Source: Gammaproteobacteria bacterium 39-13 (lineage in GTDB: Bacteria > Pseudomonadota > Gammaproteobacteria > Berkiellales > Berkiellaceae). Taken from it: DNA of 64,000 nucleotides. Shown here in pieces: positions 9,040 through 17,071 of the stretch. Position 1 is the first letter of the stretch. Every line of letters begins with the position of its first letter. The stretch is taken from contig MKTN01000016.1 in the NCBI GenBank assembly GCA_001898235.1, forward strand, positions 42,323-106,322, written 5' to 3'. The position numbers and the translations under genes were made by a program. The notes beneath the pieces were generated by a model. The model had not been told where the DNA came from. It saw nothing but the letters and a program-made list of their open reading frames with translations, and did no database searches.

Positions 9040-9189
9040 CTCAAGCTCTTATATGGTTTTTTTAAATAGGGACCAAAAAGCAGAAAATTGAGTGCGATAA
9101 GGAAGATCTAAATAAGTGCACTAGCACGGTACTTTTATAGAGATTAGCCTTAAGCTTGCTAAAGACTTCTGGTAAGAAGCGAAGGGTTA

Positions 9190-9217
9190 TTGACATCATA
9201 AAAGTAGGATTTATAAC
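9190..9217 (+). promoter_or_regulatory. Sigma-70-like promoter
   Basis: TTGACA (9190-9195), a 16-base spacer and TATAAC (9212-9217) form the best promoter match in the window. It lies about 160 bases before the ATG at 9381, so the transcript would have a long leader. The rest of the 340-base gap (9040-9380) shows no gene. Confidence 0.5.
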
Positions 9218-9380
9218 GTGCCCTTACGATTACTGCGTAGGTTAAATGACTTTTGGTGAGGGTTATAAACAATGTTCCATTCTTATAGTAAGATGGGCGT
9301 CTTGAATTATCCAAGGATGAGAATAAAAAGTTTTAGGGATATCACACAGAGTATTATTCTTAACATGCCGAGGAAATTTT

Positions 9381-10067
9381 ATGCTTAATTTTGATCAAGA
9401 TAATTCAGATGATAAACAAGAAAGGGCAGACGCTTTACCGAAAAGACAGATAGGGTCTACCCTCCTTAGCCAACGCGCTCAAGCACCAAGTGCTTTTCAG
9501 GCTTTTTCCCGCAGAAATCGTGCTAGAGTACAACCTGTTCTTCGTACTTCCTGCGATATTTTTTCTCACCAAGCTGATGTCCCACAGGATAAAGAAAGTG
9601 TTTCGAGTTCGACTGATTTGAGTGGATTTTTGCCTGTTTTTGAGCCTTTAGTGGAACCTTTAGTTGAAAAAGAGTTAGTTGATCACTTCGCAACACTTGA
9701 AAAAAAGCTATTACTACAGGAATTCACGTCACAACCACCTGTATCTAGACCAGACATTAAAAGTCCAACGCCTAAAAGACCATTTAAAGAAATTGAATCT
9801 GTTCAGAGACCTGTGGCATCCATACCAAGTTTTAATTTTCAAAGTATTGGAGCCTCTTATCCCTCTAGATCTTTAACCCCTTCTTTTGGTATGAGTCAAT
9901 TATCCTTAAAGGAAGCCAAATCAGCTCATGAACCCGCAACATTTGCATCAGGTTTTAGATCTTTAACGCCTTCTTTTGGCATGAGCCAATTATCCTTAGT
10001 CGATCAAAAAGCTAAGGACAAAGAGGCGCCGGTTCAAAAGAAACAAAAAACTAAGAATAAACCTTAA
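9381..10067 (+). CDS. Hypothetical proline/serine-rich protein with a duplicated motif and basic tail
   Basis: 228 residues, low in structured hydrophobic core and probably largely disordered. A 14-residue motif, RSLTPSFGMSQLSL, occurs twice, encoded around 9869-9914 and 9957-9999, the copies differing mainly at third codon positions, so the repeat is under protein-level selection. The tail KKQKTKNKP is strongly basic and could be a nuclear localisation signal in a host cell. AGGAAATTTT precedes the ATG. No known family recognised; a short linear-motif protein that binds a host partner twice is a reasonable but unproven guess. Confidence 0.7.
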   Translation: MLNFDQDNSDDKQERADALPKRQIGSTLLSQRAQAPSAFQAFSRRNRARVQPVLRTSCDIFSHQADVPQDKESVSSSTDLSGFLPVFEPLVEPLVEKELVDHFATLEKKLLLQEFTSQPPVSRPDIKSPTPKRPFKEIESVQRPVASIPSFNFQSIGASYPSRSLTPSFGMSQLSLKEAKSAHEPATFASGFRSLTPSFGMSQLSLVDQKAKDKEAPVQKKQKTKNKP

Positions 10068-10142
10068 CGGAACTTGATTTTTATAGTAAGTAGTTTATTC
10101 TTTGATGGAAATATAATGTAAGCATTTTTAACGTGTGGCATC

Positions 10143-11117
10143 ATGGCAGATCCAGAACTCATTGCGCTTACCTCTTCAGATTTCCCTCTTATTCAAAATA
10201 TAGCGCGATATTATGAATATGATATGTCGCGCTATTGCGGTCATCTTCCTGGTTGGGAATTTCCTCTAGACGGCAAATACGAAACACTTATTTTAGAGAA
10301 GAATCTAAAAAGGTATTTTCAAGATAAACAGAGATATCCTTTTCTTATCAGAGTTGCAGCTCATCCTGCTGGTTTTGCAATGATAAATAAGATTGGAACC
10401 ACTGCAGAAGTCGATTGGAATATGGGAGAATTTTTTGTATTAGCGACGTATCAACGCCGAAAAATAGGTCAATTCATTGCCAAGAAAATTTTTCAAGAAT
10501 ATCAAGGCGTGTGGGAAGTTGCAGTGATCCCAGAGAATATTGGTGCATTAAAATTTTGGCATAAGATAATATTAGAATATACTGAGGGTGCGTTCACTCA
10601 AGAGCTGAAAACATTAAATCATCCTGAGCCGCATCAAATGCGAGTATTTCGTTTTGAAACTCCCTCTAAACAACATATCAATAAAGCTAAACTGATTGTA
10701 GATTTTAATCCTTCTAAAGATGAGGATGCATTTATACAAGAACAATTGTTTAGTTATGAAACCAAAAAATTAATTAAAGAAACGCCTACTCATTTTTCTG
10801 TTTTTTTAAAAACAAAGGAGGGGAAAATATTAGGTGGTGCTTTAGTTTGGATGCATACCGAATCTATTTATGTTCAAGCTATTTGGATTGAGCCAACATT
10901 ACGCGGACAAGGATTGGGGGCAAAGTTACTACAGAAAGCGGAAAACGAAGCCCTTAAAAAGGGATGCCGTTATGCAACTTTAGATAGTAATTATCAAGCA
11001 GTAGGCTTTTATCAACGTCAGGGATACAAGATCTTGGGGGAAATTCCAAATTATATTTTCTCCCACTCCAAGATCTATTTACGAAAAGAGCTCAATCAAT
11101 ATGAAAAATCACAATGA
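10143..11117 (+). CDS. Two-domain GNAT acetyltransferase
   Basis: 324 residues with two GNAT domains. The N-terminal domain (about 1-175) carries MGEFFVLATYQRRKIGQFIAK and matches the whole of the next gene's product closely. The C-terminal domain (about 185-320) carries a textbook acetyl-CoA loop EPTLRGQGLGAKLLQKAE and a final FYQRQGYKILGE. Either domain could be catalytic; the first has K in place of one of the loop's glycines (RRKIGQ). Substrate unknown. It overlaps the next gene by 17 bases, so the two are surely co-transcribed. Confidence 0.88.
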   Translation: MADPELIALTSSDFPLIQNIARYYEYDMSRYCGHLPGWEFPLDGKYETLILEKNLKRYFQDKQRYPFLIRVAAHPAGFAMINKIGTTAEVDWNMGEFFVLATYQRRKIGQFIAKKIFQEYQGVWEVAVIPENIGALKFWHKIILEYTEGAFTQELKTLNHPEPHQMRVFRFETPSKQHINKAKLIVDFNPSKDEDAFIQEQLFSYETKKLIKETPTHFSVFLKTKEGKILGGALVWMHTESIYVQAIWIEPTLRGQGLGAKLLQKAENEALKKGCRYATLDSNYQAVGFYQRQGYKILGEIPNYIFSHSKIYLRKELNQYEKSQ

Positions 11118-11634
11118 AAAATCAAATATTAAATTAATCCCTGCTACTCAGGAAGATTTCATCGTTGTTCAAAACATGTTCCAATATTATGTTTATGATA
11201 TCGCAAGCTTTGTCGGACGCAAAATGGGGTGGAAGCTTGAAGAGAATGGATTATATGAGCTTATTCCTTCGTTACCACTTTATTGGCAAGAAAAAGAAAG
11301 GAAACCGTTTCTTGTGCGTGTTAATGGAGAATTAGCAGGCTTTGTGCTAATGAATAAAGTAGGCACAACCTCTCAGATAGACTGGACCATGGGAGAATTT
11401 TTTATTATGCGTCCCTATCAACGTTTAGGAATTGGTCAATACGTCGCACATCTTTGCTTTGATCAATTTCTAGGAAATTGGGAAGTGATGGTTCTTCCAG
11501 GCAATGAAGGCGCTTATCAATTTTGGTTAAAAACTATTAAAGATTACACCCAGAACCATTTTTCAGCGTCTTTTCAAAAAATCGCATATAAGCGAAATGA
11601 GGAAAGACATGTATTTCAGTTTACCACTAAGTAG
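11101..11634 (+). CDS. GNAT family acetyltransferase, paralogue of the upstream N-terminal domain
   Basis: 177 residues. It aligns along its length with residues about 1-175 of the upstream protein: both have a YDM/YDI segment, PFLIRV/PFLVRV, a GTTxxxDW.MGEFF block, YQRRKIGQ/YQRLGIGQ and a NxGAxxFWxK segment. It therefore arose by tandem duplication, with the upstream copy fused to another GNAT domain or this copy having lost one. Acetyl-CoA loop is YQRLGIGQYVA. Substrate unknown. The start lies inside the end of the upstream gene. Confidence 0.87.
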   Translation: MKNHNEKSNIKLIPATQEDFIVVQNMFQYYVYDIASFVGRKMGWKLEENGLYELIPSLPLYWQEKERKPFLVRVNGELAGFVLMNKVGTTSQIDWTMGEFFIMRPYQRLGIGQYVAHLCFDQFLGNWEVMVLPGNEGAYQFWLKTIKDYTQNHFSASFQKIAYKRNEERHVFQFTTK

Positions 11635-11718
11635 AAAAAATAACCTTTCCTTCATTCTAGTTGATCGCACAGGTGTTGTCGGGTAGATGGAGAAGATCCC
11701 CCGATGGATGTGCGAAGA

Positions 11719-14574
11719 CTATATTTTATAAGATTCGCGTTGTTCTTGTTTCTTATCCTTTACTTCACGGAAAACGTAAAGTTTACGTTGCTTTCCATTA
11801 GGAAGAATAATGGTTTGTTCAACATAGCCGCGCGCACGTTTTTTACCATCACTTCCTAATACTTTGATCCTGCCATATGCAACCTTAGTCTTTCCTTCGC
11901 GTTGGGTGCCAAGTTTTACGCCTTGTTCATTCACACCATCAGCTATGGCATGAATTTCATGATAAGCTTGAGTATGCTTATCCCGTATGAGTTTATAAAA
12001 AGGTTGAAAGTTTTCACTGTTGTCTGGCATGGTCAAGAATAAAGTATTTTCGGGTAAATAGCTTGAAACAATTGGAATAATAGGTGTGAAATCTGGTAAC
12101 GGTACAAAGCCATAAGTTTCGTAGTTTGGGAACTGAGTATTGCTTGTGGTACGTTCATTTTCTGAACTTGAAGGTATAGAATAACTTGTTAACTCATCTT
12201 GCAGTGTTAGTGCAAACAAATCTTCTTCAATTTGACTAAAAGCGGTGGAAAAATCGATTTTTTCTTTAGGTCTTATTAACAAAAGACTTTTTAATTGTCT
12301 TAGCTGCCCCAAAAAGGTATTTGAAAAAACACAATCCCTATTTAAAACGAGTTGATAGTCTTTTAATGCTCCAAATTCGGGATGCTGTATTAAAAATGCC
12401 GATATCAATTCTTGATTAGAAGAATTAAATTGCTCTGCGTCTAAGCAAAGAATCAATTGAAACATATCTTCATTTATCTTGAATGACACAATGCTGCCCA
12501 AACACTGTTTTAAACCAGTTACTCTTTCCATAAAAAATTCATAAGAAAGCAATTTGTGTTGCTGATCAATAGTGGATCTAATTTCATGAAATTCTGGAGA
12601 TAATAAGAATTTATCAGCGCTTTCAAAAAAAGATAGGGCTTGTGTAAGTAGGCTGATAGCTTTTGCTTTTTTGTTTTGCTTAGTAAGGAGTGTAGCTATT
12701 TTGAGACATTCTTCAAAGGGCAAGAGATCAGGAGTGAATTGTAGTGCAATTAATTGTTTTAAAGATTTAGAGAGATGATGCATTGCTTTACTTATCCAGC
12801 CATGTTTTGTAAAAACTGCTGCCAAGGTTGCAGAACAAATAGCAGAAGTATGTTGAGCGCTATCTTTTAGTCCTTCATTATCTATGATTAACATATCATT
12901 ATACTGTTTTGCTTGTAGCGCTAAAGTTAAAGCTGCATCGTTGTTTCCTTGATGAAGATATTGGCGCGCTAAATAATAACAAGAAATAGCTTCGGCATCT
13001 ATTAAGGCATTAAATAGTCCCGAATGAATTTTCTTTAAAATTCTTCCATGATGCTTAATAATTTGCTTTAATTTTTTTTCTATAAATGGAAGATGAACAA
13101 TTGAAAACTCAATTTGTGTTGCTTCTCTGAAAATAGTTAAAAATATTTGAAAAGTATTGCTGAAAACTGTGTTTACTTTATTGAAGTGATTAAGGTTAAT
13201 CTCAGCTGCTTGAGGATGGTGTACTATTTGAATGAGTAAATTTAATGTTTCAAAAAAATGGAATAAATAAGGGATCATTCTTGGATATGACGGTATTTCG
13301 CTTTTAATGCCAAAGCTTAGATCCAATAGATGATCTTTCACAGGCAGCATATAAGGCTGCATTTCTGAATGAATAAAGTGTAGTGATTGAAAGTTTTGAT
13401 GAAATGTTGTAATCAATTCTTCAAAGCCAAGGAGATCTATTTCTTCTTGAGAGGTTATTGCTAAAGGTTTATCTATGCAAGGATCTTCCACGACAACCTC
13501 GTGCATATTTTCTGCTTTGATGGGCAGTGCACGCCTGATGTTTTCAATATGAGGCATAAACATTGCATTTTTCGTCTCCACAGAGACAGGGGGGAGTAAT
13601 GCAGACATTTTTTTAACATGGGGTAAATGTTGTAATAATGGATGAACACAGGCTCTTGCAAGCTGTTCTGCTTCAAATCGCCATGCAGGATTTTTTAATT
13701 TTGCTTCAAAGTCAGTGATACTGGTTAAAAAATGTTTTTTATAAGAACCTTCAAGAGTTTTTTCTTCTCCTAAAATTAAAAAATCTTTTAATTGAGAACG
13801 CTTTAGCTTGATTGTGGCTAGTATCGCATCAGGAATATGGGAAATTTCTAGACCAGCCCCCGCAGCAAGAAGCGCATATACGCAATTTAAAGGAGGATTA
13901 ATTGGGAAATTTTCGCAGAATTGCTGATAGACGCTTGTTTGGTTGATAAGATTCGTAAATACAATTGGACTTGCACGATGTTGTATGAGCGTTCTGATTG
14001 TATCAGCATGTCCTTGAATAAAAGCAACACCAACAGGACCGAGTCCGTAATCATTAGTTGTATTTGGATTGCTACCATTTTCTAATAATAATTTGACGAT
14101 AGAGGTTTGCCCCTCTCTGGCCGCGGTAAATAAAGGCGTTTGCCCCACGATAGATTGGCTATGAACCATCAATGGATACAAAAGAATAATTTCTTTAACA
14201 ACCTCGGTAAGACCTTGATTTGCTGCATGATGTAAAAGTGATTGCTCAAGGCTATCTGGACACATTGCAGTTGTTATAGGTAATAAAAAGAGTGCCGCTT
14301 TTTCTTGTTTCGCTAAAATAGCAGCCATTAAAGCAGTTTGGCCAATACTATTCTTTAGATTGGGATCATATTTTTTTTGATTACAGAGGTATTGTAGAAC
14401 AGAAACATATCCGGCCTCTGCTGCTTTAATCAGCGCCGTTGTTTCTTGGAGAGAGTTATCAGCATTTTCTGCTAAAAGCTTAGCGTTCTTTTTTACCCAT
14501 TGTTTTATTTTGGCTAGCTTGGTGGATTCTGAGGTATTGGTAAGTCCGATAATTGTTAGTAAGCCGTTCAACAT
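11719..14574 (-). CDS. Large ankyrin-repeat protein
   Basis: 951 residues. Four to five ankyrin repeats occupy about residues 45-215, with recognisable units such as TALIKAAEAGYVSVLQYL, GQTPLFTAAREGQTSIVKLL and GLGPVGVAFIQGHADTIRTL. The long remainder is helical without a known domain; the middle third (about 530-650) looks like TPR-type helical hairpins (YYLARQYLHQGNNDAALTLA, ISLLTQALSFFESADKF). The last 70 residues form a basic beta-rich segment (KVAYGRIKVLGSDGKKRARG). Ankyrin proteins of this size in intracellular bacteria are often secreted effectors that bind host proteins. No signal peptide. It stands alone between convergent and divergent neighbours. Confidence 0.87.
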   Translation of the reverse strand: MLNGLLTIIGLTNTSESTKLAKIKQWVKKNAKLLAENADNSLQETTALIKAAEAGYVSVLQYLCNQKKYDPNLKNSIGQTALMAAILAKQEKAALFLLPITTAMCPDSLEQSLLHHAANQGLTEVVKEIILLYPLMVHSQSIVGQTPLFTAAREGQTSIVKLLLENGSNPNTTNDYGLGPVGVAFIQGHADTIRTLIQHRASPIVFTNLINQTSVYQQFCENFPINPPLNCVYALLAAGAGLEISHIPDAILATIKLKRSQLKDFLILGEEKTLEGSYKKHFLTSITDFEAKLKNPAWRFEAEQLARACVHPLLQHLPHVKKMSALLPPVSVETKNAMFMPHIENIRRALPIKAENMHEVVVEDPCIDKPLAITSQEEIDLLGFEELITTFHQNFQSLHFIHSEMQPYMLPVKDHLLDLSFGIKSEIPSYPRMIPYLFHFFETLNLLIQIVHHPQAAEINLNHFNKVNTVFSNTFQIFLTIFREATQIEFSIVHLPFIEKKLKQIIKHHGRILKKIHSGLFNALIDAEAISCYYLARQYLHQGNNDAALTLALQAKQYNDMLIIDNEGLKDSAQHTSAICSATLAAVFTKHGWISKAMHHLSKSLKQLIALQFTPDLLPFEECLKIATLLTKQNKKAKAISLLTQALSFFESADKFLLSPEFHEIRSTIDQQHKLLSYEFFMERVTGLKQCLGSIVSFKINEDMFQLILCLDAEQFNSSNQELISAFLIQHPEFGALKDYQLVLNRDCVFSNTFLGQLRQLKSLLLIRPKEKIDFSTAFSQIEEDLFALTLQDELTSYSIPSSSENERTTSNTQFPNYETYGFVPLPDFTPIIPIVSSYLPENTLFLTMPDNSENFQPFYKLIRDKHTQAYHEIHAIADGVNEQGVKLGTQREGKTKVAYGRIKVLGSDGKKRARGYVEQTIILPNGKQRKLYVFREVKDKKQEQRESYKI

Positions 14575-14676
14575 TTTTTACAACCTAAGGTATAGCCAAA
14601 TGAGCAAATATTAGCACGAAGACTAACAAAAGTGTAGTAGCCACATATCACATTTTTTACTTTTTCAAATGTTGAA

Positions 14677-14682
14677 TATAAT
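14677..14682 (+). promoter_or_regulatory. Possible -10 box (TATAAT)
   Basis: A perfect TATAAT lies 33 bases before the ATG at 14715 in the divergent gap between the ankyrin gene and the kinase gene. Only T-rich sequence stands at the -35 position, so the promoter call is tentative. Confidence 0.3.
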
Positions 14683-14714
14683 TCATTTAACACTCACCAG
14701 ATGTTGAAACTAAC

Positions 14715-15941
14715 ATGCTTGAATATTCCTCAACCCATTTTCATGATATTGCACAAGAAGCAGCTAAGATTCTTTCTTCTCATTTTCAAAGAGGGATTAA
14801 TTTTTCAAAAATTATTCAATTGACTGAGATTGACCGACGTAATTTAATTCTCAAGTTAATCATTGAAAATCCCACTACACTGATCCCAGCTTCTGTTATC
14901 TTAAAAAAAACAACGGTAGAAATTCAGGGAGAGACTGAGCAAGAACAATGGAGCCGCTTTGCTCATGATTGGGCCGGTATAGAATTTTTAAGCGCAATTG
15001 GTACAGATCATGCTCCACAATTTTGGGGCGCAAGCCTTGAACATCAATTCATATTAATTGAAGATTTGGGAGAAGGCCATCCCAGTTTGGTTGATCCATT
15101 AACAAGAGCATCATCGCCAATAAATTTACAAAAAGCTGAGGAAGCGCTCACAGCTTATGTACAACGCATAGGGAAAATGCATGCCGATACTTTTGGTAAA
15201 ACGCAACAATTTGAAGCTATTTTAACCAGAGTTTATCCGCAAACCCTTCGTTTTCATTACCTCAAGACAGATGATGTGACTCGGATTCTTAAACGATTTG
15301 AAGATTTGTTGGGTAAAATAACACCGCAATTACAACAGGAAATAGAGCAGATTTTTTCTTATTTACAGCAAAATGATGAGTTTAGAGTTTTACTTCATGG
15401 TGATATTTGCCCTGATAATGTGTATTTTCAAGGCGAAAAGATGCGACTGATTGATTTTGAATATGGTGATATCGGACTTGCATTGATAGATGGGGTTTAT
15501 TTACGCATGAGCATGCCAAGCTGTTGGTGCTCAAAGAATACACCCGATAACATTATTATAAAAATGGAAACGCTTTATCGCAATGAATTAAAAAAGAAAA
15601 TTGAGACTGCGAACGTCGACAACCTTTATTATCGCGCCAAGGTGTATGCCTGTGCGTATTGGATTATTCATAACGCTAATCGCTGGTTAGATGAATTTCT
15701 TGAACAAGAATGGATATGTCCAAGTGGACCATTAGCGTCAGATTCTAAATGGGATCCAACGACAAATGCATTTCGACCACGTATGTTGTCTAGGCTTCAA
15801 TCTTTTATTGTCCACGCTAGTCGTTTGGGTTATTTACCCGTGTTTACTGAAGCTTGTCAGGCTCTATTGCACTATTTAAAACAACAATGGCCGCAAACTA
15901 GTTTTATGGGATTTTTCCCGGTATTTGAGTCAAAAAGATAG
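14715..15941 (+). CDS. APH-family phosphotransferase
   Basis: 408 residues. The catalytic loop HGDICPDN and the metal-binding DFE (RLIDFEYGDIG) are intact, so this should be an active small-molecule kinase, unlike the more divergent kinase at 4156. The N-lobe includes ILIEDLGEGHPSL, typical of the hinge of APH/ecdysteroid-kinase-like proteins. The C-terminal 130 residues form an extra helical region (KVYACAYWIIHNANRWLDEF). Substrate unknown. A weak 6-bp hairpin (CGACGG/CCGTCG, 15951-15968) follows the stop codon but has no U-tract. Confidence 0.87.
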   Translation: MLEYSSTHFHDIAQEAAKILSSHFQRGINFSKIIQLTEIDRRNLILKLIIENPTTLIPASVILKKTTVEIQGETEQEQWSRFAHDWAGIEFLSAIGTDHAPQFWGASLEHQFILIEDLGEGHPSLVDPLTRASSPINLQKAEEALTAYVQRIGKMHADTFGKTQQFEAILTRVYPQTLRFHYLKTDDVTRILKRFEDLLGKITPQLQQEIEQIFSYLQQNDEFRVLLHGDICPDNVYFQGEKMRLIDFEYGDIGLALIDGVYLRMSMPSCWCSKNTPDNIIIKMETLYRNELKKKIETANVDNLYYRAKVYACAYWIIHNANRWLDEFLEQEWICPSGPLASDSKWDPTTNAFRPRMLSRLQSFIVHASRLGYLPVFTEACQALLHYLKQQWPQTSFMGFFPVFESKR

Positions 15942-16039
15942 ATCCTCAAGCGACGGTAATTTCCGTCGAAACCCTATAGAGAAGACGATAAACTGTTTAT
16001 ATCAACTGTATGAAAAAATGAACTCTTAGCAACAATGAC

Positions 16040-16067
16040 TTGTCACTATGTATAGATAGCATATAGA
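16040..16067 (+). promoter_or_regulatory. Possible promoter of the small secreted protein gene
   Basis: TTGTCA (16040-16045), 16-base spacer, TATAGA (16062-16067). Its predicted start of transcription would lie close to the ribosome site AGAGG (16070-16074), so the leader would be very short. Confidence 0.3.
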
Positions 16068-16085
16068 GTAGAGGTGGCACATTCT

Positions 16086-16322
16086 ATGAAAATGCTATTA
16101 GCATTATTGCTTGCTTATACCATTTCAGATATTGCATTTGACAGAGCTTTTCAACGTGAAGAATTAGCGCGTCGAACCCCAGCAGTGATGGTTTGTAAAT
16201 TCCATCCGGTGATTACTTATGGAAAATTTCTCAAAATACGTGGTTATTTTGAAGAAGGGGATTGTTGCACTTGGCTGCATGGACGAAGTGGACGCGATCC
16301 AAAATGTAAAAGTTTGTGGTAA
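16086..16322 (+). CDS. Small secreted cysteine-containing protein
   Basis: 78 residues from the ATG at 16086; an in-frame GTG at 16074 is possible but AGAGG (16070-16074) suits the ATG better. Residues 1-17 (MKMLLALLLAYTISDIA) look like a short signal peptide. The mature part has four Cys (one in VCKF, a CC pair, one in PKCK), which suggests disulfide bonds after export. No family is recognised. The gene is followed at once by a strong inverted repeat that probably ends transcription. Confidence 0.55.
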   Translation: MKMLLALLLAYTISDIAFDRAFQREELARRTPAVMVCKFHPVITYGKFLKIRGYFEEGDCCTWLHGRSGRDPKCKSLW

Positions 16323-16323
16323 G

Positions 16324-16352
16324 AAAGAAAATGCTCTTAAAGCATTTTCTTT
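16324..16352. terminator. Bidirectional hairpin terminator
   Basis: AAAGAAAATGCT (16324-16335) and AGCATTTTCTTT (16341-16352) form a perfect 12-bp stem with a CTTAA loop, between two convergent genes. The A- and T-rich stem ends give a U-tract on both strands. The stop codon of the minus-strand GNAT lies in the loop. Confidence 0.7.
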
Positions 16353-16867
16353 AGAAAATAACAAATTGCTTCTTGAGCATATCCAGGGCGTTCAAAATCA
16401 CACTCATAGCCAAGTTTCTCATAAAAATTCCTGACTTCTTGAAAATCCATGGTACAAACAGTTGCCAGACTACAATGGTGCAAAACACCTAACTCATGAA
16501 CTCTCTCCATTAAAGTGATCCCTAATCCCTGATTGCGGTAAGCTGGATCCACCCAGAGTTGATCAGTATAAATCGTGCCATAGACGATAGAGCCATTACA
16601 GCCTGCAATCAGCGTTCCATCTGCTTCGCGGATCCAAAATCCAAATGGCAACGCTTTAGAGGTGATCCCTCTGATGGCTGCTTCATAGTTAATGCTATTG
16701 GTAAGTGTTTGGATATCTTCTGTTGAGGGATTTTCAGTAAATTCAATTTTCACAAATGCTCCGTGTTCGTGGGCGTGTTTTCCTTTGCCATTTATCATAG
16801 TCGAGTTGCATGACAGGAGCAACGATAAAGTCAGTTGGGTTTCTTTGATGTAAGATAAAAACAGCAT
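16337..16867 (-). CDS. GNAT family N-acetyltransferase
   Basis: Up to 176 residues. The acetyl-CoA motif DPAYRNQGLGITLMERV and terminal FYEKLGYECDFERPG define a GNAT domain; it resembles small uncharacterised acetyltransferases. The true start is uncertain: the first ATG (16867) adds a hydrophobic 23-residue stretch, while the Met at 16798 (MINGKGKHAHEHG) gives the usual domain length; neither has a clear Shine-Dalgarno. The histidine-rich HAHEHG near that second start is unusual. Its 3' end overlaps the terminator hairpin shared with the convergent secreted-protein gene. Confidence 0.87.
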   Translation of the reverse strand: MLFLSYIKETQLTLSLLLSCNSTMINGKGKHAHEHGAFVKIEFTENPSTEDIQTLTNSINYEAAIRGITSKALPFGFWIREADGTLIAGCNGSIVYGTIYTDQLWVDPAYRNQGLGITLMERVHELGVLHHCSLATVCTMDFQEVRNFYEKLGYECDFERPGYAQEAICYFLKKML

Positions 16868-17071
16868 GAAAAAAGAAAGCGTTTCATGCTAAAAAGTGCA
16901 CTTACGCTATCTTTCCCAGTTTCGCATTACGCTGAAACATTCAGAAAATCTAAATTTCATAGATAAAAAAGTGCATTGAAAAATAAATATGTCAAATTCT
17001 CTGGTTTTCTCTTGCTTTTCAAAAGCGAAAAGATAAAAATTTGCCATCTTTTTCGCATGAAGTAGTTTCCT

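Noticed and set aside
16219..16434. 71-codon plus-strand frame overlapping the small secreted gene
   Set aside because: Runs through the terminator hairpin and the convergent GNAT gene, and lacks a ribosome site.
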